64,000 nt of DNA from Amoebophrya sp. A120 (lineage: Eukaryota > Sar > Dinophyceae > Syndiniales > Amoebophryaceae), in the NCBI GenBank assembly GCA_905178155.1, contig CAJINV010000008.1, forward strand, positions 3,956,793 to 4,020,792, given 5' to 3'. Numbering within the stretch: the stretch's first letter is position 1; each line of letters starts with the position of its first letter. This document shows positions 46,850 to 58,889 of this stretch, in pieces. The notes under the pieces were generated by a model. It saw only the letters and a list, made by a program, of their open reading frames with translations. It was not told the DNA's origin and searched no databases. A program made the position numbers and the translations under genes.

Positions 46850-48830
46850 ATGGACGGCAACAACAATATCCGGCAGCCGCCCCCTGCGGCCGCAGGGGGC
46901 AGTGGATCCGGAGCTCCTGCAGGTTCTTCTACTTCCGCCCCGTCCCCTCGCACGACCAATGAGTTGCCGAAGCCGCTGATAAAAACGACCGACCCCGAGT
47001 CCGTTTTCTTCACGGACGCCTTCAACGAGTCGAAGCGGTTGTGGGAGATCTTTTTCATGGGCAAGATGGTGCTCGGGATCCAGTCGCTGATCGACAAGGA
47101 ATTGGAGGGGGACGACCACGGGTTCTTCCTGCTTTTCCTCAAATACGACCTCAACCTGAACGGCACGCTGTCCGTGGACGAGATAGCGGAGATGCTGCAC
47201 GAGTACGGAATCGACCAAAAAGCAACCGCTAAGGCGCTGGTATGTGACTTGGTTTTATTTGCGATGCAAGTGCAACAAAGTCAAATCTTGTTCAACAGGT
47301 TGAGGTTCATACCCGCTAATCATCTACTTCATTATTCTCCATAATAGTAAAAGCAACATTCACTGCATGGCGCATCTGGTATAGCAAGATGAAGCTCCTT
47401 CGTGCGCGGGGTTTTATTACTCTCTTCTGTCCCTCCGGATCCTCATTTCTTGTTCCTTTGTGATGAAATAACCTTTAACAAATTTGAATTCCGCAGGCCC
47501 GCAGCATCGAGCCAGACGACCCGGAGAATGTGGAATTTGTAGATTTTCTGCGGTGGTTCGAGACCAATGGGAAGAACCACCAGGCCTTCGAGCAGGTCGG
47601 GTTTCGGATCACGGACAGCGCCGCGAAATTGCTTGGCACGAGCCTGATAGCTCCGATCACGGATCGGGTAAAGACGAACCTGAGTCGGGAGCAGCTGAAA
47701 CAGTTATGCATTGCAAATATGTCTGGGTCTGGAACAAACTTGTGTTGCTGAAGCTTGCATTGTAGAGTAGCCGCATGTACGGCATAACAGCATGAGACAT
47801 TTTGCGACTCATTCGCAGATTCATTCGTAAAACGCATCACAAACTACTGGCCGCCAGCACGACAAAAAAACTGGCCCATCGCATTCACGCTTTACAGATC
47901 TCTCTGCCTTTCCAAATTCGCATGACAAATCCAGACCCAGACATATTTGCAATGCATAACAGTCTATCGTGAACTACCGCCAGCTGTACGCCATATGAGA
48001 GTGCACAACTCCGTCCCCCGCCCCCTCATTTGTCATGCAAAATATCAAATCCACATCTTGGGTCTATGCACAGTTTGCATGAGAAATTTTGGAGCCTCAA
48101 ACAGTACTACAGTCCGCGGTGTGCAGATTTGTGATGCAGAAGCCACATTTTTGGCGTTGCTTGTGTTGCTGTTTATGCGATACAAATGAGGGGGAGGGGG
48201 GGTTGTGCACTGTGATACGCCAACCTCCGGATCTACAAGGCCAACCAGGCGTTTCGGCACTTGCCCGACGACCCGTTGGAGGAGATCAAAGTACTGTATT
48301 CTCTGATCAGCAAGGAGCTCTCCACGGAGAACGAGGCGCTGTTTAACCTGTTCGCGGAGCACGACAACGATCTGGACGGCAAGCTCGATAAGGACGAGCA
48401 GCGACAGATGTTCCGAAAGTTCGACAGTTCGGCCAGCGAGAACGAGATTTCCATTTACCTGAAGGAGGTGAACGCTGACCCGGTGCTGCAGTTTTTGGAT
48501 TTCCTCGACTGGTGGGAGCAGTCCAAGATCGTGCCGCAGTCGCTAGTGAGCAGGAAGAAACTGGCGAAGCAGCTGGCAAACAACCTGTTGACGACAACCT
48601 CGACCGCGAGTACCGTGGGGACCAACCTGCTGGCAAAAATCGGCGCGGACAACTTGTTCGGGAACCTGTTCGGGCACGAGTTGCGCAAAAAGTGGGAGGC
48701 CCTCGGGGCGGAGGACCTGATAAAACTCTCCGAGGTCTACAAAGTGCTCTACATCGACCTGAGGAATTATTCCATGGAGCACTACGTCGCGGAACTCGAA
48801 ACCAGCATCTGCGGAAACGCGCTGCTGTAA
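46850..48830 (+). CDS. EF-hand calcium-binding protein
   Basis: Exons 46850-47239, 47497-47704, 47964-47993 and 48223-48830 sum to 1236 nt, giving 411 residues. The first intron is GT-AG (GTATGT...CCGCAG); the other two are introners around a 30-nt exon. There are two EF-hand loops: DLNLNGTLSVDE (residues 100-111) and DNDLDGKLDKDE (257-268). The second is canonical with Asp at 1, 3 and 5, Gly at 6 and Glu at 12. The first has Asn at 3 and 5, which is still compatible with Ca2+ binding. Each is followed by a helix and later a F-L-x-W-x-E/W-x-Q segment (VDFLRWFETNG, LDFLDWWEQSK), suggesting paired hands whose second members are degenerate. The N-terminal 45 residues are Pro/Ala/Gly-rich. Likely a calcium sensor; the target is unknown. 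Confidence 0.82.
47705..47958. mobile_element. Introner, family A, in EF-hand gene
   Basis: Ends TATGCATTGCAAATATGTCT and AGACATATTTGCAATGCATA are a perfect inverted pair; duplication ACAGT perfect. Removing 259 nt gives LKQSIVNYRQ. Among the best preserved copies here. Confidence 0.95.
47994..48217. mobile_element. Introner, family E, 30 nt after the previous one
   Basis: Ends TATGAGAGTGCACAACTCC and GTTGTGCACTGTGATA, duplication CGCCA perfect. Removing 229 nt gives QLYANLRIYKANQ. Confidence 0.93.
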
Positions 48831-49846
48831 AATAAGTAAATCCTATAGTCGCTTTGGTTCTGGAAGTTGAAGAGAATTCATCCTTGACGCTCAAGAAATT
48901 TCTACATTGTTTCCCAGAACAAGTTTCTCTCGGACTGGTCGCACCACAGTAGTTTCGTGCCACAGGCGTGAGTCATACGAAGACTGCAAGATAGTAGTAG
49001 ATAAATCCATCGGTGGCACCACTCACATTTTGTTTCTTGCAGCAGCACCATCAGGCTTCTATTGCAGAAATGTATGAACCGACATGCCATTCTTTCTACC
49101 CCCTTCACCTTCTCCACAGAGTGTATACATAGATATAGAAGAACAAGCAAGAAGATCCATCTACATGTCTGTATAGTTCTCTCCTACCCCGCCGGCGAGC
49201 TTTACCTTTGAAATGAACAAGCTAGAGCTACTATTTAGGCGTAGACGCGCGCGTCGTTTTGAGACCATAGCTTCTTGACATTTGTAGTTTGACGGCTTCT
49301 ATCATGTGAGAGCGAGGAGGGGTGTTCTGCTTCTGACAAGCTCGTCTGTCAACCAAGATGTTGATGCTGAGAGTGAGAGGAGCTAGCAAATCAACCCAAA
49401 ACCAAGGGGTGATGAAGATGTCGTGGAGGTGTAAGGTGATTGAGCAGCTTTTGTGGAGCATGGTCTCTCTGATCCTCATGGAGCGAGCCGTTGTGGGACT
49501 TCGTCTAGAGATGAATGCTATGTCTATGAGTGTGATGAGCGAAATAAAAGCGATGGCCGAGATCGTGGTCGTGGACGAGAAAGACGAGCTTGAGAGAGAA
49601 GAAGCACGAGAGTTGTAGATTGAGAGTAGAAAACAGCAACGGAAATGAGGATGAAAAGAAATCCAGTGCCTTTTTTTCTTCTGTTACTTACTGTCCGCAC
49701 ACCATCCGTCGTCTTGAGTGTTGATGTTGCACGTTATTCGTATATCCTTTTAAGCTATGGAATTCAAATTATTTTTCACGTTCTTTCAGTACCTCTCACA
49801 TCAAGCAAGCAAGACGTGAACAAAGCCTCAACATCTAACTATCAGT
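48831..49846. other. Intergenic, no gene seen
   Basis: An 86-codon Met-rich frame (49358-49618) has no support beyond being open. The end is the leader of the next gene. Confidence 0.5.
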
Positions 49847-52552
49847 ATGCACGGTGGCGCCGCTCAGTCGTTTTACGCCCCGCCGCCGGTGCGCGGGGCG
49901 GAGTACGCGTCATGGACAAATTCTTCCCTTGGTCGCTTCCTGCTCTTCTCCACCGCCATGACGCTCTTTATGCTCACCGCCTTCGGGCTGACGATCAACG
50001 CGAGTTATGGGGAGAAGTCCGGTGGGGAGGTTCCCAACCCCCGCGGCCCGACGGAGCAGTTTCTCCTTCTGCTGGTCACCCTTTTTTTCCTCGCCGCCTA
50101 CTACTCAGTGCCGGTGTTCGCGGAGCGCTGCGGGGTGGGCGTCTTCGACGCGAACTGGAAACCGTACGTGCACTTTTTCCGCCTCTCCTTCTTCACCGCC
50201 ATTATGGGGTTCTCAACTGTTACATTCTCAGCTGTTACATGAATTTGTGATGCAAGAATGGCAAAAGTCAAAGGGGTGACCTTGCGCGTCTAGCATGACA
50301 GATTCGGCACAGATTCTCAGCCTGTTTGGCTCTTCGAGAATTTGTCATGCGGAGCAGCTTGATCGTATCGATTCTAATTGTGATTTTGCATGACAAATCA
50401 TGTAACAGTTGAGAATGTAACAGTTGAGAATGTAACGTTTGAGAACGCCATAGCCATGCCCGCTTTGTTCTGCATCGGCATGGGGTTCGGCCCCAACGTG
50501 TCCAACGGCGCGCAGATCGCGGGGACGCTTTTTCAGGACCTGATCGCGAGCACGGCGGACGGCGATTTGAACCGCGTGGTCGGCGACTACTTCGTCGTGG
50601 ACGACATGTTTGTGGGGCTGAACCTCACCCGGGCCATCATCCAGACGCTCTCCGAGCCGACAAGTCGCGGGTCCACGCGCGCGCAAACCCGGGGCGGGCA
50701 GGTGTTTCACATGCCCACCCAGTTCAGCGAAATCAACTACTTCGACCGCAAGGACGCGCTCGCCGGCCCGCCCCCGCCCCTGCCCAAAGACATCATCGGC
50801 CACTACGTCTTCGCGCCGATCTTCGAGACCTGGCGGATCTGCATCACGTATCACGAGAAAAAAGTGCTACAGTTACACATTTGTTGGAGTTTCTGCATCA
50901 CAAATTTTCTCTGTGTGACAGAGAAAACTTGTAATGCGAAGATCATAAGGGAAAACAGGAAGGAAACGAGGCTCCTAAGCATTTCCTGCATGAGAAAGGT
51001 TGTCTGTGTTGCCGGTCTTGCAACACAATGTGTAACTGTAGCGCTTTTTTATTCCGATATCACGCGCGGCGCGGTCAGTAGCATCTGCATGCGGGAGAAC
51101 ACGTTGATCGGATTATCACAATGAAAAACGCCCCCACCCCCGAACTTGGGAGCACTTGTATTGCAAACCTTTCCAACAGAAACACTCGCCCTCTTGCATC
51201 TAGCAGCATCACAGATTTCCAATCGTGAATAGCGTGCGAAGATTTGTATTACAACAGATCCCAGGAAGAGCAGCACTTGTCATGCAAGCAATGCTATATA
51301 CGCCTAGACTCTGCATCACAAAGATTCATATTCCTCTCATGCATGACAAAAAGTTTTCATTTGGAAACTTCGCATCACAAATTATTGCAACTTTGGGGGT
51401 GGGGGCATTTTTCACGGTAATACGGATTCCAGTACAAGCAGGCGGACAGCACCTGCCGCCGCGCCGGCGCACTGGGCTGCTTAGTCGAGCCGCGGCCGCA
51501 GTTGAACCCCAACTACCGGTATCAAATGTAAAAATGTCTGGGTCTGGAAGAGTGCGACTTGTCATGCTAAATCTGAAGCATGCAAAAATCTGTGTTGCAT
51601 GATTGCCAAAAGTCGTCCAGTTTTGACCAAGTCGGGAGGGAGTTTCTCATGCAGAATAGGCATGAGAGAGATTGCGCAGCATCTGTCATGCTAGGTCCTG
51701 CATTCCAGGCTTCATGGGTCATGGAAAAGCTGCATGACAAATCGCGCATTCTTCCAGACCCAGACATTTTTACATTTGATAACCGGTGCCGGCAAACGAA
51801 CGCGGTCCTCGGCCTCAGCGCGAAGGGCCAGATCACGGGGCTGTGCGGACGGATTGCCATCCCACCACACCCAAATCTCTTGGACGAGATCGTGCAGAGG
51901 CACACACAGGACGGGTGGATGCTAGGTAATATGCCGGTTTTGTGTTTGTACTTCAGAGATTTAGATGGTATTTAGACCTGATCCTGGAGGTAGTGTAGTG
52001 CGACTTTTGTCCAGGAACTAAGGTCTTGCTCGTGGTTCTACTTGTTGTTTGCCTTTGCAGTATGCTCAAAAGATAAATTCACTTTGACGTCGAAGATGTG
52101 TAGTAAAGAACCGAACGTAAAGCTAGAGAAGCCTGCTATTTACTATTTCTCTTTGTTCATCGAAATGTAGTTTCTTCTGCAGTAAATAGATACCCTGGCT
52201 GTAGCTAATCGGAAGAAAACGGTAACCATGAATCTGAATCGTTGAGCATCAACATCAACCAGGTGAAACGATGGCATGCCACTGTCCCACAGACGGTTCA
52301 AGTGGCACGGACGTCGCCTGCCCGCCGGGCTTGCGGGACACGAGCTGCAAAAACCTGGCACCCCTGTTCTTCGTAAACGCCGACGCCGACGACCGGATAA
52401 GCAAAACCAAAGAGGCGGAATCTCTCTGGTTCAAGTACGAGCTAGCGGGAGGGGTGTTTGGTGGGCTGACAGTCTTCCTTATACTCCTGACGATGTTAGG
52501 CGACTGCTACGTAGACCGATATCTACGGGCTGCGGCCAAGTACGCGACATGA
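49847..52552 (+). CDS. Four-helix, tetraspanin-like membrane protein
   Basis: Exons 49847-50202, 50458-50848, 51065-51113, 51428-51519, 51787-51925 and 52263-52552 sum to 1317 nt, giving 438 residues. Four introns are introners and the last is GT-AG (GTAATA...AACCAG). Membrane segments are LGRFLLFSTAMTLFMLTAFG, FLLLLVTLFFLAAYYSVPVF, FFRLSFFTAMPALFCIGMGF and near the C-terminus GGVFGGLTVFLILLTMLG. A short loop between helices 1 and 2 and a loop of about 270 residues between 3 and 4 with many Cys (RICITRGAVSSIC, TCRRAGALGC, ACHCPTDGSS, DTSCKNL) mimic tetraspanin topology. The CCG motif of true tetraspanins is not seen and the loop is long, so this is an analogy, not a family assignment. Probable plasma-membrane or vesicle protein. 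Confidence 0.78.
50203..50452. mobile_element. Introner, family G, second copy
   Basis: Differs from the copy at 20663 by about nine substitutions and one extra 15-bp unit (GTTGAGAATGTAACA) in the right arm. Duplication GCCAT perfect. Removing 255 nt gives FFTAMPALFCIG. Confidence 0.93.
50849..51059. mobile_element. Introner, family H
   Basis: Arms AAAAAAGTGCTACAGTTACA and TGTAACTGTAGCGCTTTTTT, outer ends TATCACGAG and TTCCGATA, duplication TCACG perfect. Removing 216 nt gives WRICITRGAVSS. Single copy in the window. Confidence 0.9.
51114..51422. mobile_element. Introner, family D
   Basis: Ends TATCACAATGAAAAACGCCC and GGCATTTTTCACGGTAATA, duplication CGGAT perfect. Removal to 51427 gives NTLIGFQYKQADS. 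Confidence 0.9.
51520..51781. mobile_element. Introner, family A
   Basis: Ends TATCAAATGTAAAAATGTCT and AGACATTTTTACATTTGATA perfectly inverted, duplication ACCGG perfect. Removal to 51786 gives LNPNYRCRQTNAV. Confidence 0.95.
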
Positions 52553-53369
52553 GGACGATGGGTGGACTTTTGTGGTGGCGACGAAGGTCAAGGATGTGAG
52601 GTCTGCTGTTGCTGTTACTTGTTCCTGGCAGTCGCAGTTGCCGCGATGGATAAGGAATCGTAGTCGAATGCTGGTTGTACTTGTTCTACATCAACCTACT
52701 CGCTACTTCTCCTGCTTCGCCTGCTGTCAAGGGCAAATCTGAGGTCGACCTTCCGGAAGACCCGAACACCTACAACACCCAATAGACCGCTGGTGCGGGT
52801 GGATAAGTAGTTTCGTGCCGGTTTTGAAGCCTGAGATATCACTCAGCTTCGCGACGCAAAATTAATGACATTGTTCTTGAACCATCAATCTCAATCTAGT
52901 TACCTTGTCCAGGATTTAGTGCCCTGGCTTGAACTCGTAGCTATCGATATATGAAAGTAGACGAGCAAATGAATATATGAAGGTGATTTTCCCTGTTGGA
53001 TTGAAACGCAATGATGCAGGTGTTCGAAGTTTAGTTTTGGAATTATCCGCGCGACACGAATATCGACGAGTTTTTCTTGCGTCTGTTCTTGGTTCAAATC
53101 TCGGCTTCCGGAGATGATATTTCCGGACTATTGTTTGCGTGTGAAGGGACTGCTGGGAGTCCTCGGATACTCCAAAAAAAGTTGATTTCACCTGTAGCTG
53201 TAGGTGTCGGGTGCGCGAGTTTGGGTACGTGGCTTCTGTTGATTTGTAGGCGGATAACCAAGTGACGGTGGCCGCGTCATAATTCAAAAAAAGTCTACAC
53301 GCCAGCGCAACGTGAGGAACCGTCAGCGCAACGCGAGGAGAGTGAGCGACAAAAAATCGAACAAAAAAA
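52553..53369. other. Intergenic, no gene seen
   Basis: No supported coding. The 196-codon minus frame at 52916-53506 runs into the antisense of the next gene. Confidence 0.5.
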
Positions 53370-56300
53370 ATGGCGTCCCGTATTTCCGCCGCGGACCTGC
53401 TCCGCGACACCAAGGAGTTCCAGAACCTGGTGGAAAACACGGTGGATGGCTTTTGCGGGCGCGAGGACGTCCAGACCCCCGACGCCGTGCGGGATGCGCG
53501 GGCCATGCACCTGGACGTCAGCCAAAACTTCGACGAAATCGCCTACCACTGCGCCCTCAAGTCCCGCGAACTGGCGGAATTGCGGAACTCGCTCCGCTTG
53601 CTGGATCTCGAGCACAAGTGGCTCCTGGACTTGAAGGGGCCCGGGCTGTACATCGGAGCGATTGCAAGTGACAAGGCCGGCGGCGCAATTACATCGGCCA
53701 GTACCACAGTTGCAGTGGGGGGGGGAGGGCCTGCTGGCGCTGGAACTGGTACCGCTGCTAGTACAACTACCACCCACCAACTATCCGGGCCGGAGGTGGG
53801 TGCAGCCGGTTCTTTGCACCAAAGGGAGCCTGCGTTCGTGGATTACCAGGCTGGAGGAGGAGCAACAGCAGATGATTCCATCGCGAACCTGCCAGGTTGG
53901 GCAGCAGGAGCTCCGGGCGACCCGGGGGAGTTGCGCACGACCAGTGATAAAATCGCCTACTTGAGGTCCGAAATCGACACCACGAAGGACCAGCAAAAAG
54001 TGTACTTGCACATGATTGAACGCCTGGGCAAGGAGCTCCACCTGCTCACAGAGAAGAACGGCGTACTAGAAAAGCACCTGGTGCGCAAAAAAACGGAATG
54101 TGACAAGAAAAAGGATCAAGTACAGCTGATAAAGCAGTTTTTTGTTTTTGGCTCACAGAGGACACCAAGAACGAACTTACACGACTTTTGACTGATGGAA
54201 TCTTCTTGCTAGTAGACAAAGACAACTTGTTGCATGAGCATGTAGTTCTTGAACATGAACGGTAAACGGCAGGACTTAAAAGCACTATTGCTAGTGCAAT
54301 CTTGTCGATTGGAAGCACGAGAGTCTATATGCGATTCAATTTGCATAGAAATATCGACGACAGTATTAGACCACGACATGATCACAATCTTCCTACATCA
54401 ACGAACCAGGTTCGCAAGCTAGAGGCGTACCGCGAGTCAGAGGTGATGTCTTTGTTCGAGAAGACGAAGACGGAGGCGCAGAAAGAGTTTCTGCTGAAGC
54501 AGAATGCTGTGCAAAAAATGTTCCAGAAGCTGCAGGAAAAGAAAACCACCCTGAAACGCAGGCTGGATTTTGCGCGCTGGCGGAAAGTATCAAATGTAAA
54601 AATGTCTGGGTCTGGAAACTTGTGATGCAAAAAGTGGATGATAGCCGGACTGCAATACGCAGCTATACATCACAAAGTTTTTGGCTGCCATGTCTGACGT
54701 ATTCCGCATTGCAAACTGCGTTTTTGCATGACAGGTAAGAGGGTCTTTTCGTGCCTATGCAACACGGATTCTCGAATCATGCCAGACAAGCATGACAAAG
54801 TTGCGTTCTTCCAGACCCAGAGAGACATTTTTACATTTGATAAAAAGAGGTCGCCATGGAGGCCGCCAACGAGTCCTTTCACCAACGGGCCGGCAGGTTG
54901 CGAAAAATGTGGGCAATCGAAAAACTGCAGGCAAATTATCTGCAAAAGGTACAAGAACTATGCATGGAGAATTGGCTTTGTCTTTGATGATTAATACTTA
55001 CTGTTACTTTTGTGTCCTCTGTCACCAGTGAGTCTTGTCGTGAACGGAACCAAAAACAAGGAAGAAGCCCCGTCGAGCTTCGGGAACACGGCAGTGGTCG
55101 GCCGCGACTCGGCAACTTCTATGACCTCCAAAAAACCCAACGGGCACTTTGCATATAAAAAATGGTGAGACAACAATCTCAATCACAATTCCTTGGTCTT
55201 GGACCAGGTAGCGAGAGCGATATAAAGTGCGATATGATCATCAACAACAAGGTAATTTTTTCGCAAGTGGAAAAGTCGCAGGCCACTGAGGAGGGCTTCC
55301 AGAAAATTCGCGAGCTGACCGGTCTGACAGACGTGATGGAGATTGTCCACCGCCTGCTGGATCGGGATTTGGATCAGGTCCAGCTGAAGTCCGCCGTGCA
55401 AGAAGCGGAGGCGAAGCTGGAGGCCAAAAACGAGGAGAACATCCGCTTCAAAACCGACGCCGCAGAAGACAACCTGAACGTGTTTTCGTCCTCCGGTGGG
55501 GGAACATCTATGCCGGGAGCAAGTACTACCCACAGCGCCGCGAGCGCGGGAGGAGGGCAGGGGAGTGGTACTTCCTCGGAAAATGGGAATGCTACTGGTG
55601 CAGGAGCTGGTGCTTCGGGGAATTCTAGTACCGCCGTCGTAAAAAGCGCCTCCAATTCATCGGCGTCCAATAACGCGGCTCGGGTAGTGTACGAAGACCT
55701 GTTGCAGAAAGGTATTTCAGTTTCTCTTCTGTGCCTGTACTTAGGCATCTCGATCTTGGGTTGTCTTTTTACTAGTTCGCTCACCGTAATAGCCCTTCCT
55801 CGAAACAAAAAGAAAACTGCGTCTGATCGACAATAACGCGAACACCAGAAGTTGATGCTGATGAACAGTTCAAGGCGCGGGCATTATGATCCATTTCCAT
55901 TTGTTCCATACACGAAGAAACAATTCCGCTGATGAAGAACAAAAACCCCCAAAAAATATATTTTTTGTTCTTTGTCTATTTCATTCAGACGCAACCCTAC
56001 ACCAGTGGTTCAAACGGCACGAGCAGGCCCGGAAGCGGCTCGCGGAGGTCCACCGCACCGTGGAGCACTTACGACAGTTTATGCTGAAAGTTATCAAATC
56101 TCTTCCGCAGCACTTCCCTGGGATAACCCTGCCCGACGGCAGCTTGAAATTGAACTTCGCTTCGAACCAGCATGCATCAAGCGCAATGAGTACCAATATG
56201 GTACCCGGTGGTGGTGATCTTTATCCTGAGTAAAAACGTCCCCACACCAGAGTCAAGATGGGGATTTTGCAACACAAACCTAAGAGCCTTGGACGTCACG

Positions 56301-58889
56301 CATGACAAGTTGCGTTCCATAGTGTAGCGCAGGTTAGCAAGTGCAGCCGCATCACAGATTCATCTGCTCATCCTGTTCACAGCATCACAAATTCCAAAAC
56401 ACGGTTGGAAATGGCTACCATGGGTATGCCCATCACAAATGTCCTCGTCAATGCAAATCTGCATGACAACTCTGGGGTGGGGACGTTTTTCCTTCTGATA
56501 ATCTTCACCACGCCCTTACCGGCGGTTCTTCTCAACATGCCGCAACTTCCACCCAGCAACCCTTTGCCTCCGACGCGGAGCTGCTGAAATGCTACCGGGT
56601 CCTGCACGCAACGGTGGAAGACTTCTTGCGAACTAAAGTGCTCGGAGCCGCAGCTGCCAGCAACGGTGTCAATGGTCCCCCACCTTCTAGTTCTTCGGGA
56701 GAACAGCTACATCAAGACGCCAATCGGGTGCCGCGGATCATGTACGCGAAGGCCCGCGCGTACCATGAACAGCTGAAGCTGTTGAACGATAAGGACTTTT
56801 TGCGGCACAACGTGCGGACCGGCAGTGGCGCTGGCGGCACCAATTACTCCATGTCTGCTGGCATCGCTGGCGGTGGCAACATGATGGCACAACACCTTCA
56901 CGAAGGAGCCGGTGGGGCACTGGGTGGTGGTGGTGGTGGGGGAAAAAACGCGAGCGCTGGAGGTGGAGGGTCGCATCAACATCAAAGTAACGCTAGTGCA
57001 AGCAATAACGCGAGTAGCCAGCGCAATGAACGCGAGGACGTTGAGGCAGATGCAGACTTTCTCACGCAGGACAGGGAAGCCAGGAAGAGGGCTGGGAGAC
57101 AGATAGTGGACCAAATGACGCAGATGAGTCACAATCGTATTTATTTTTTGCTTCGGACGTTTTTTAGGAAGCTCTTAAGTTGTTTATCTTCTAACTATGA
57201 GTACAACTAAGAGTATGATTTATTACCGCATAGCAGGCAGCGTCTTGAGTGATGTATCTGCGAGATACATTCAATGCGCTGCCGCTCCTGCTCGCCAACG
57301 AGGTTGCACACCAGGGCATCAGCATTCAAAGATTCTGTCACTGCAAGGAGAGCAAATGAACGCGAAGGGAAACCCGAACCACCACGCACGTACCGCATAC
57401 TTAAAGATCAGAAACGCAAAAAAAGGTACCCGGCGGCGCACCATCCGCGATGGGGGCGGTGCAGGAGAGGGTGGCACTTCTTCGGGCGCTGGGGGCGCGA
57501 GTGCAAGCGGTACCAGCAACATGAAGCGACTGCAGACCATGCCTACAAATCACCTCGGGACAACAGGCGGAGCAGGAACAACAGCCCCGCCAAGCGGTGG
57601 AGGCGAACCTGGCACAGATTCCTCTTCGACAATGCAGAACGGCGACGGATATGTACAAAGCAGCTCCCTTGGCGCACCAAATTCAGCGTCGCGGCGAACC
57701 GCAGCCGGCGGTGGCGCCGCCGCGACCGGTAGCCGTCCGAGCCGGAAGACGGTCACGAATCTGGCTTCCTCAGCAGGAGGAACAAACGCCGTCGGAAGCA
57801 GCAGCAGACCTGCAGGTCCCGGTGGGGGTACTTCTACTAGTGCAGCTGGAGGGGGGCCGCAGTTTCAATTGTCAACGAGCTTGCGAGCAGGAGGCGGTGG
57901 CCTGGGAACTACAGCGGGCTCGTCTTCGTCAACGCGCGGAGGAGGGGGTGTAACCATCGGACCCGGAGCTGTATCCTGTGCAAAAACGTATGTACTTACC
58001 GCAAAGGCATCGTGATCTGGTATGTTGTGGCGCGACCGGTATCGCATGAAGAGAGGCGTTTATTCATTGTAGTTGCGTATCTATAGAGTCTAAGCTCCGC
58101 ACGGTGGGGCACTACAAGTACTACAGGTGGGTCGTACGTTTTCACATATGTTGATAAACTAACTTACTTCACCCTCACCACTCGAGCCTCGGACCTGGAG
58201 GCAGCGCATCCTCGGCGGGCGGCACCAACCGCCTCATAAGTGGCGCAGGTGCTGCTGGGAGCAACGCAACATCGAGCAGAGGTGGAGGTAAAAGCCAAAA
58301 ACATCCTTCCAGAAAGTCGAATTATCGCGAAGAGGTGGTGAGAAGAGACGTGGCGAAATACTTGCTCGATTCCTCGTGTTCGCTGCAGCCGCTCAGCACC
58401 ATGACAATGGACCACGGGAAGAAAGCACGCGCCGGGGGAGCAGCTGCGTCGCATGCTTCGCACCACCACATGATGGGTGGTGGGGGAGCGGGAGCAGGAG
58501 GCACAGCCGCTGCCCTCCTGGCAGGGCAATTGCAGTCATCTGGAGCCTCGAACGGTGGCGGACTCCTTGGAGGAGCTGTTGGTGCAACACCTTCTTCTGC
58601 CACAACCAGCAATGGCACCAATGCTAAACCGAACGCCGGTGGCTTGGGAGCTTGGTTGAACCGGGTCGCGACTACTACGACCCCCGGTGATATGACGGAT
58701 GTGCAGCAGCAACAACCTGGAGCACCGGTCCTGCCAACAGCAGTGCCAGTGGCAACGCATAGTACCGGTGCTGGCAACAGCAGTGGCAACTCAGGGGTCC
58801 TCAACAGCGGGGGTGTAGTGAAGAAGGCCAGTAGTATTTCGCCGAACAAAACAAGAAGACCCCTGGTGATGTCCTCCAAAGCGAAGTAG
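53370..58889 (+). CDS. Large coiled-coil and Gly/Ser/Ala-rich protein
   Basis: Exons 53370-54119, 54410-54587, 54848-54979, 55029-55164, 55218-55711, 55989-56221, 56506-57136, 57303-57987 and 58187-58889 sum to 3942 nt, giving 1313 residues. Two introns are introners, the rest GT-AG; the short introns at 54980 (49 nt) and 55165 (53 nt) are the least certain. The first 450 residues are mostly coiled coil (IAYLRSEIDTTKDQQKVYLH, ERLGKELHLLTEKNGVLEKH, MFQKLQEKKTTLKRRLDFAR), broken by a Gly/Thr-rich loop. A helical piece follows (HQWFKRHEQARKRLAEVHRT), then long Gly, Ser, Ala, His and Asn-rich low-complexity tails with basic patches (KKGTRRRTI). It probably acts as a scaffold or filament protein; no family is recognised. 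If the 55165 join is wrong it may be two genes. Confidence 0.65.
54588..54842. mobile_element. Introner, family A, in large coiled-coil gene
   Basis: Ends TATCAAATGTAAAAATGTCT and ACATTTTTACATTTGATA; a 4-bp AGAG repeat interrupts the right arm. Flanks GAAAG/AAAAG (4 of 5). Removing 260 nt gives ARWRKEVAMEAANE. Confidence 0.9.
56222..56500. mobile_element. Introner, family D, in large coiled-coil gene
   Basis: Ends TATCCTGAGTAAAAACGTCC and GGACGTTTTTCCTTCTGATA, duplication ATCTT perfect. Removal to 56505 gives PGGGDLHHALTGG. Confidence 0.92.
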
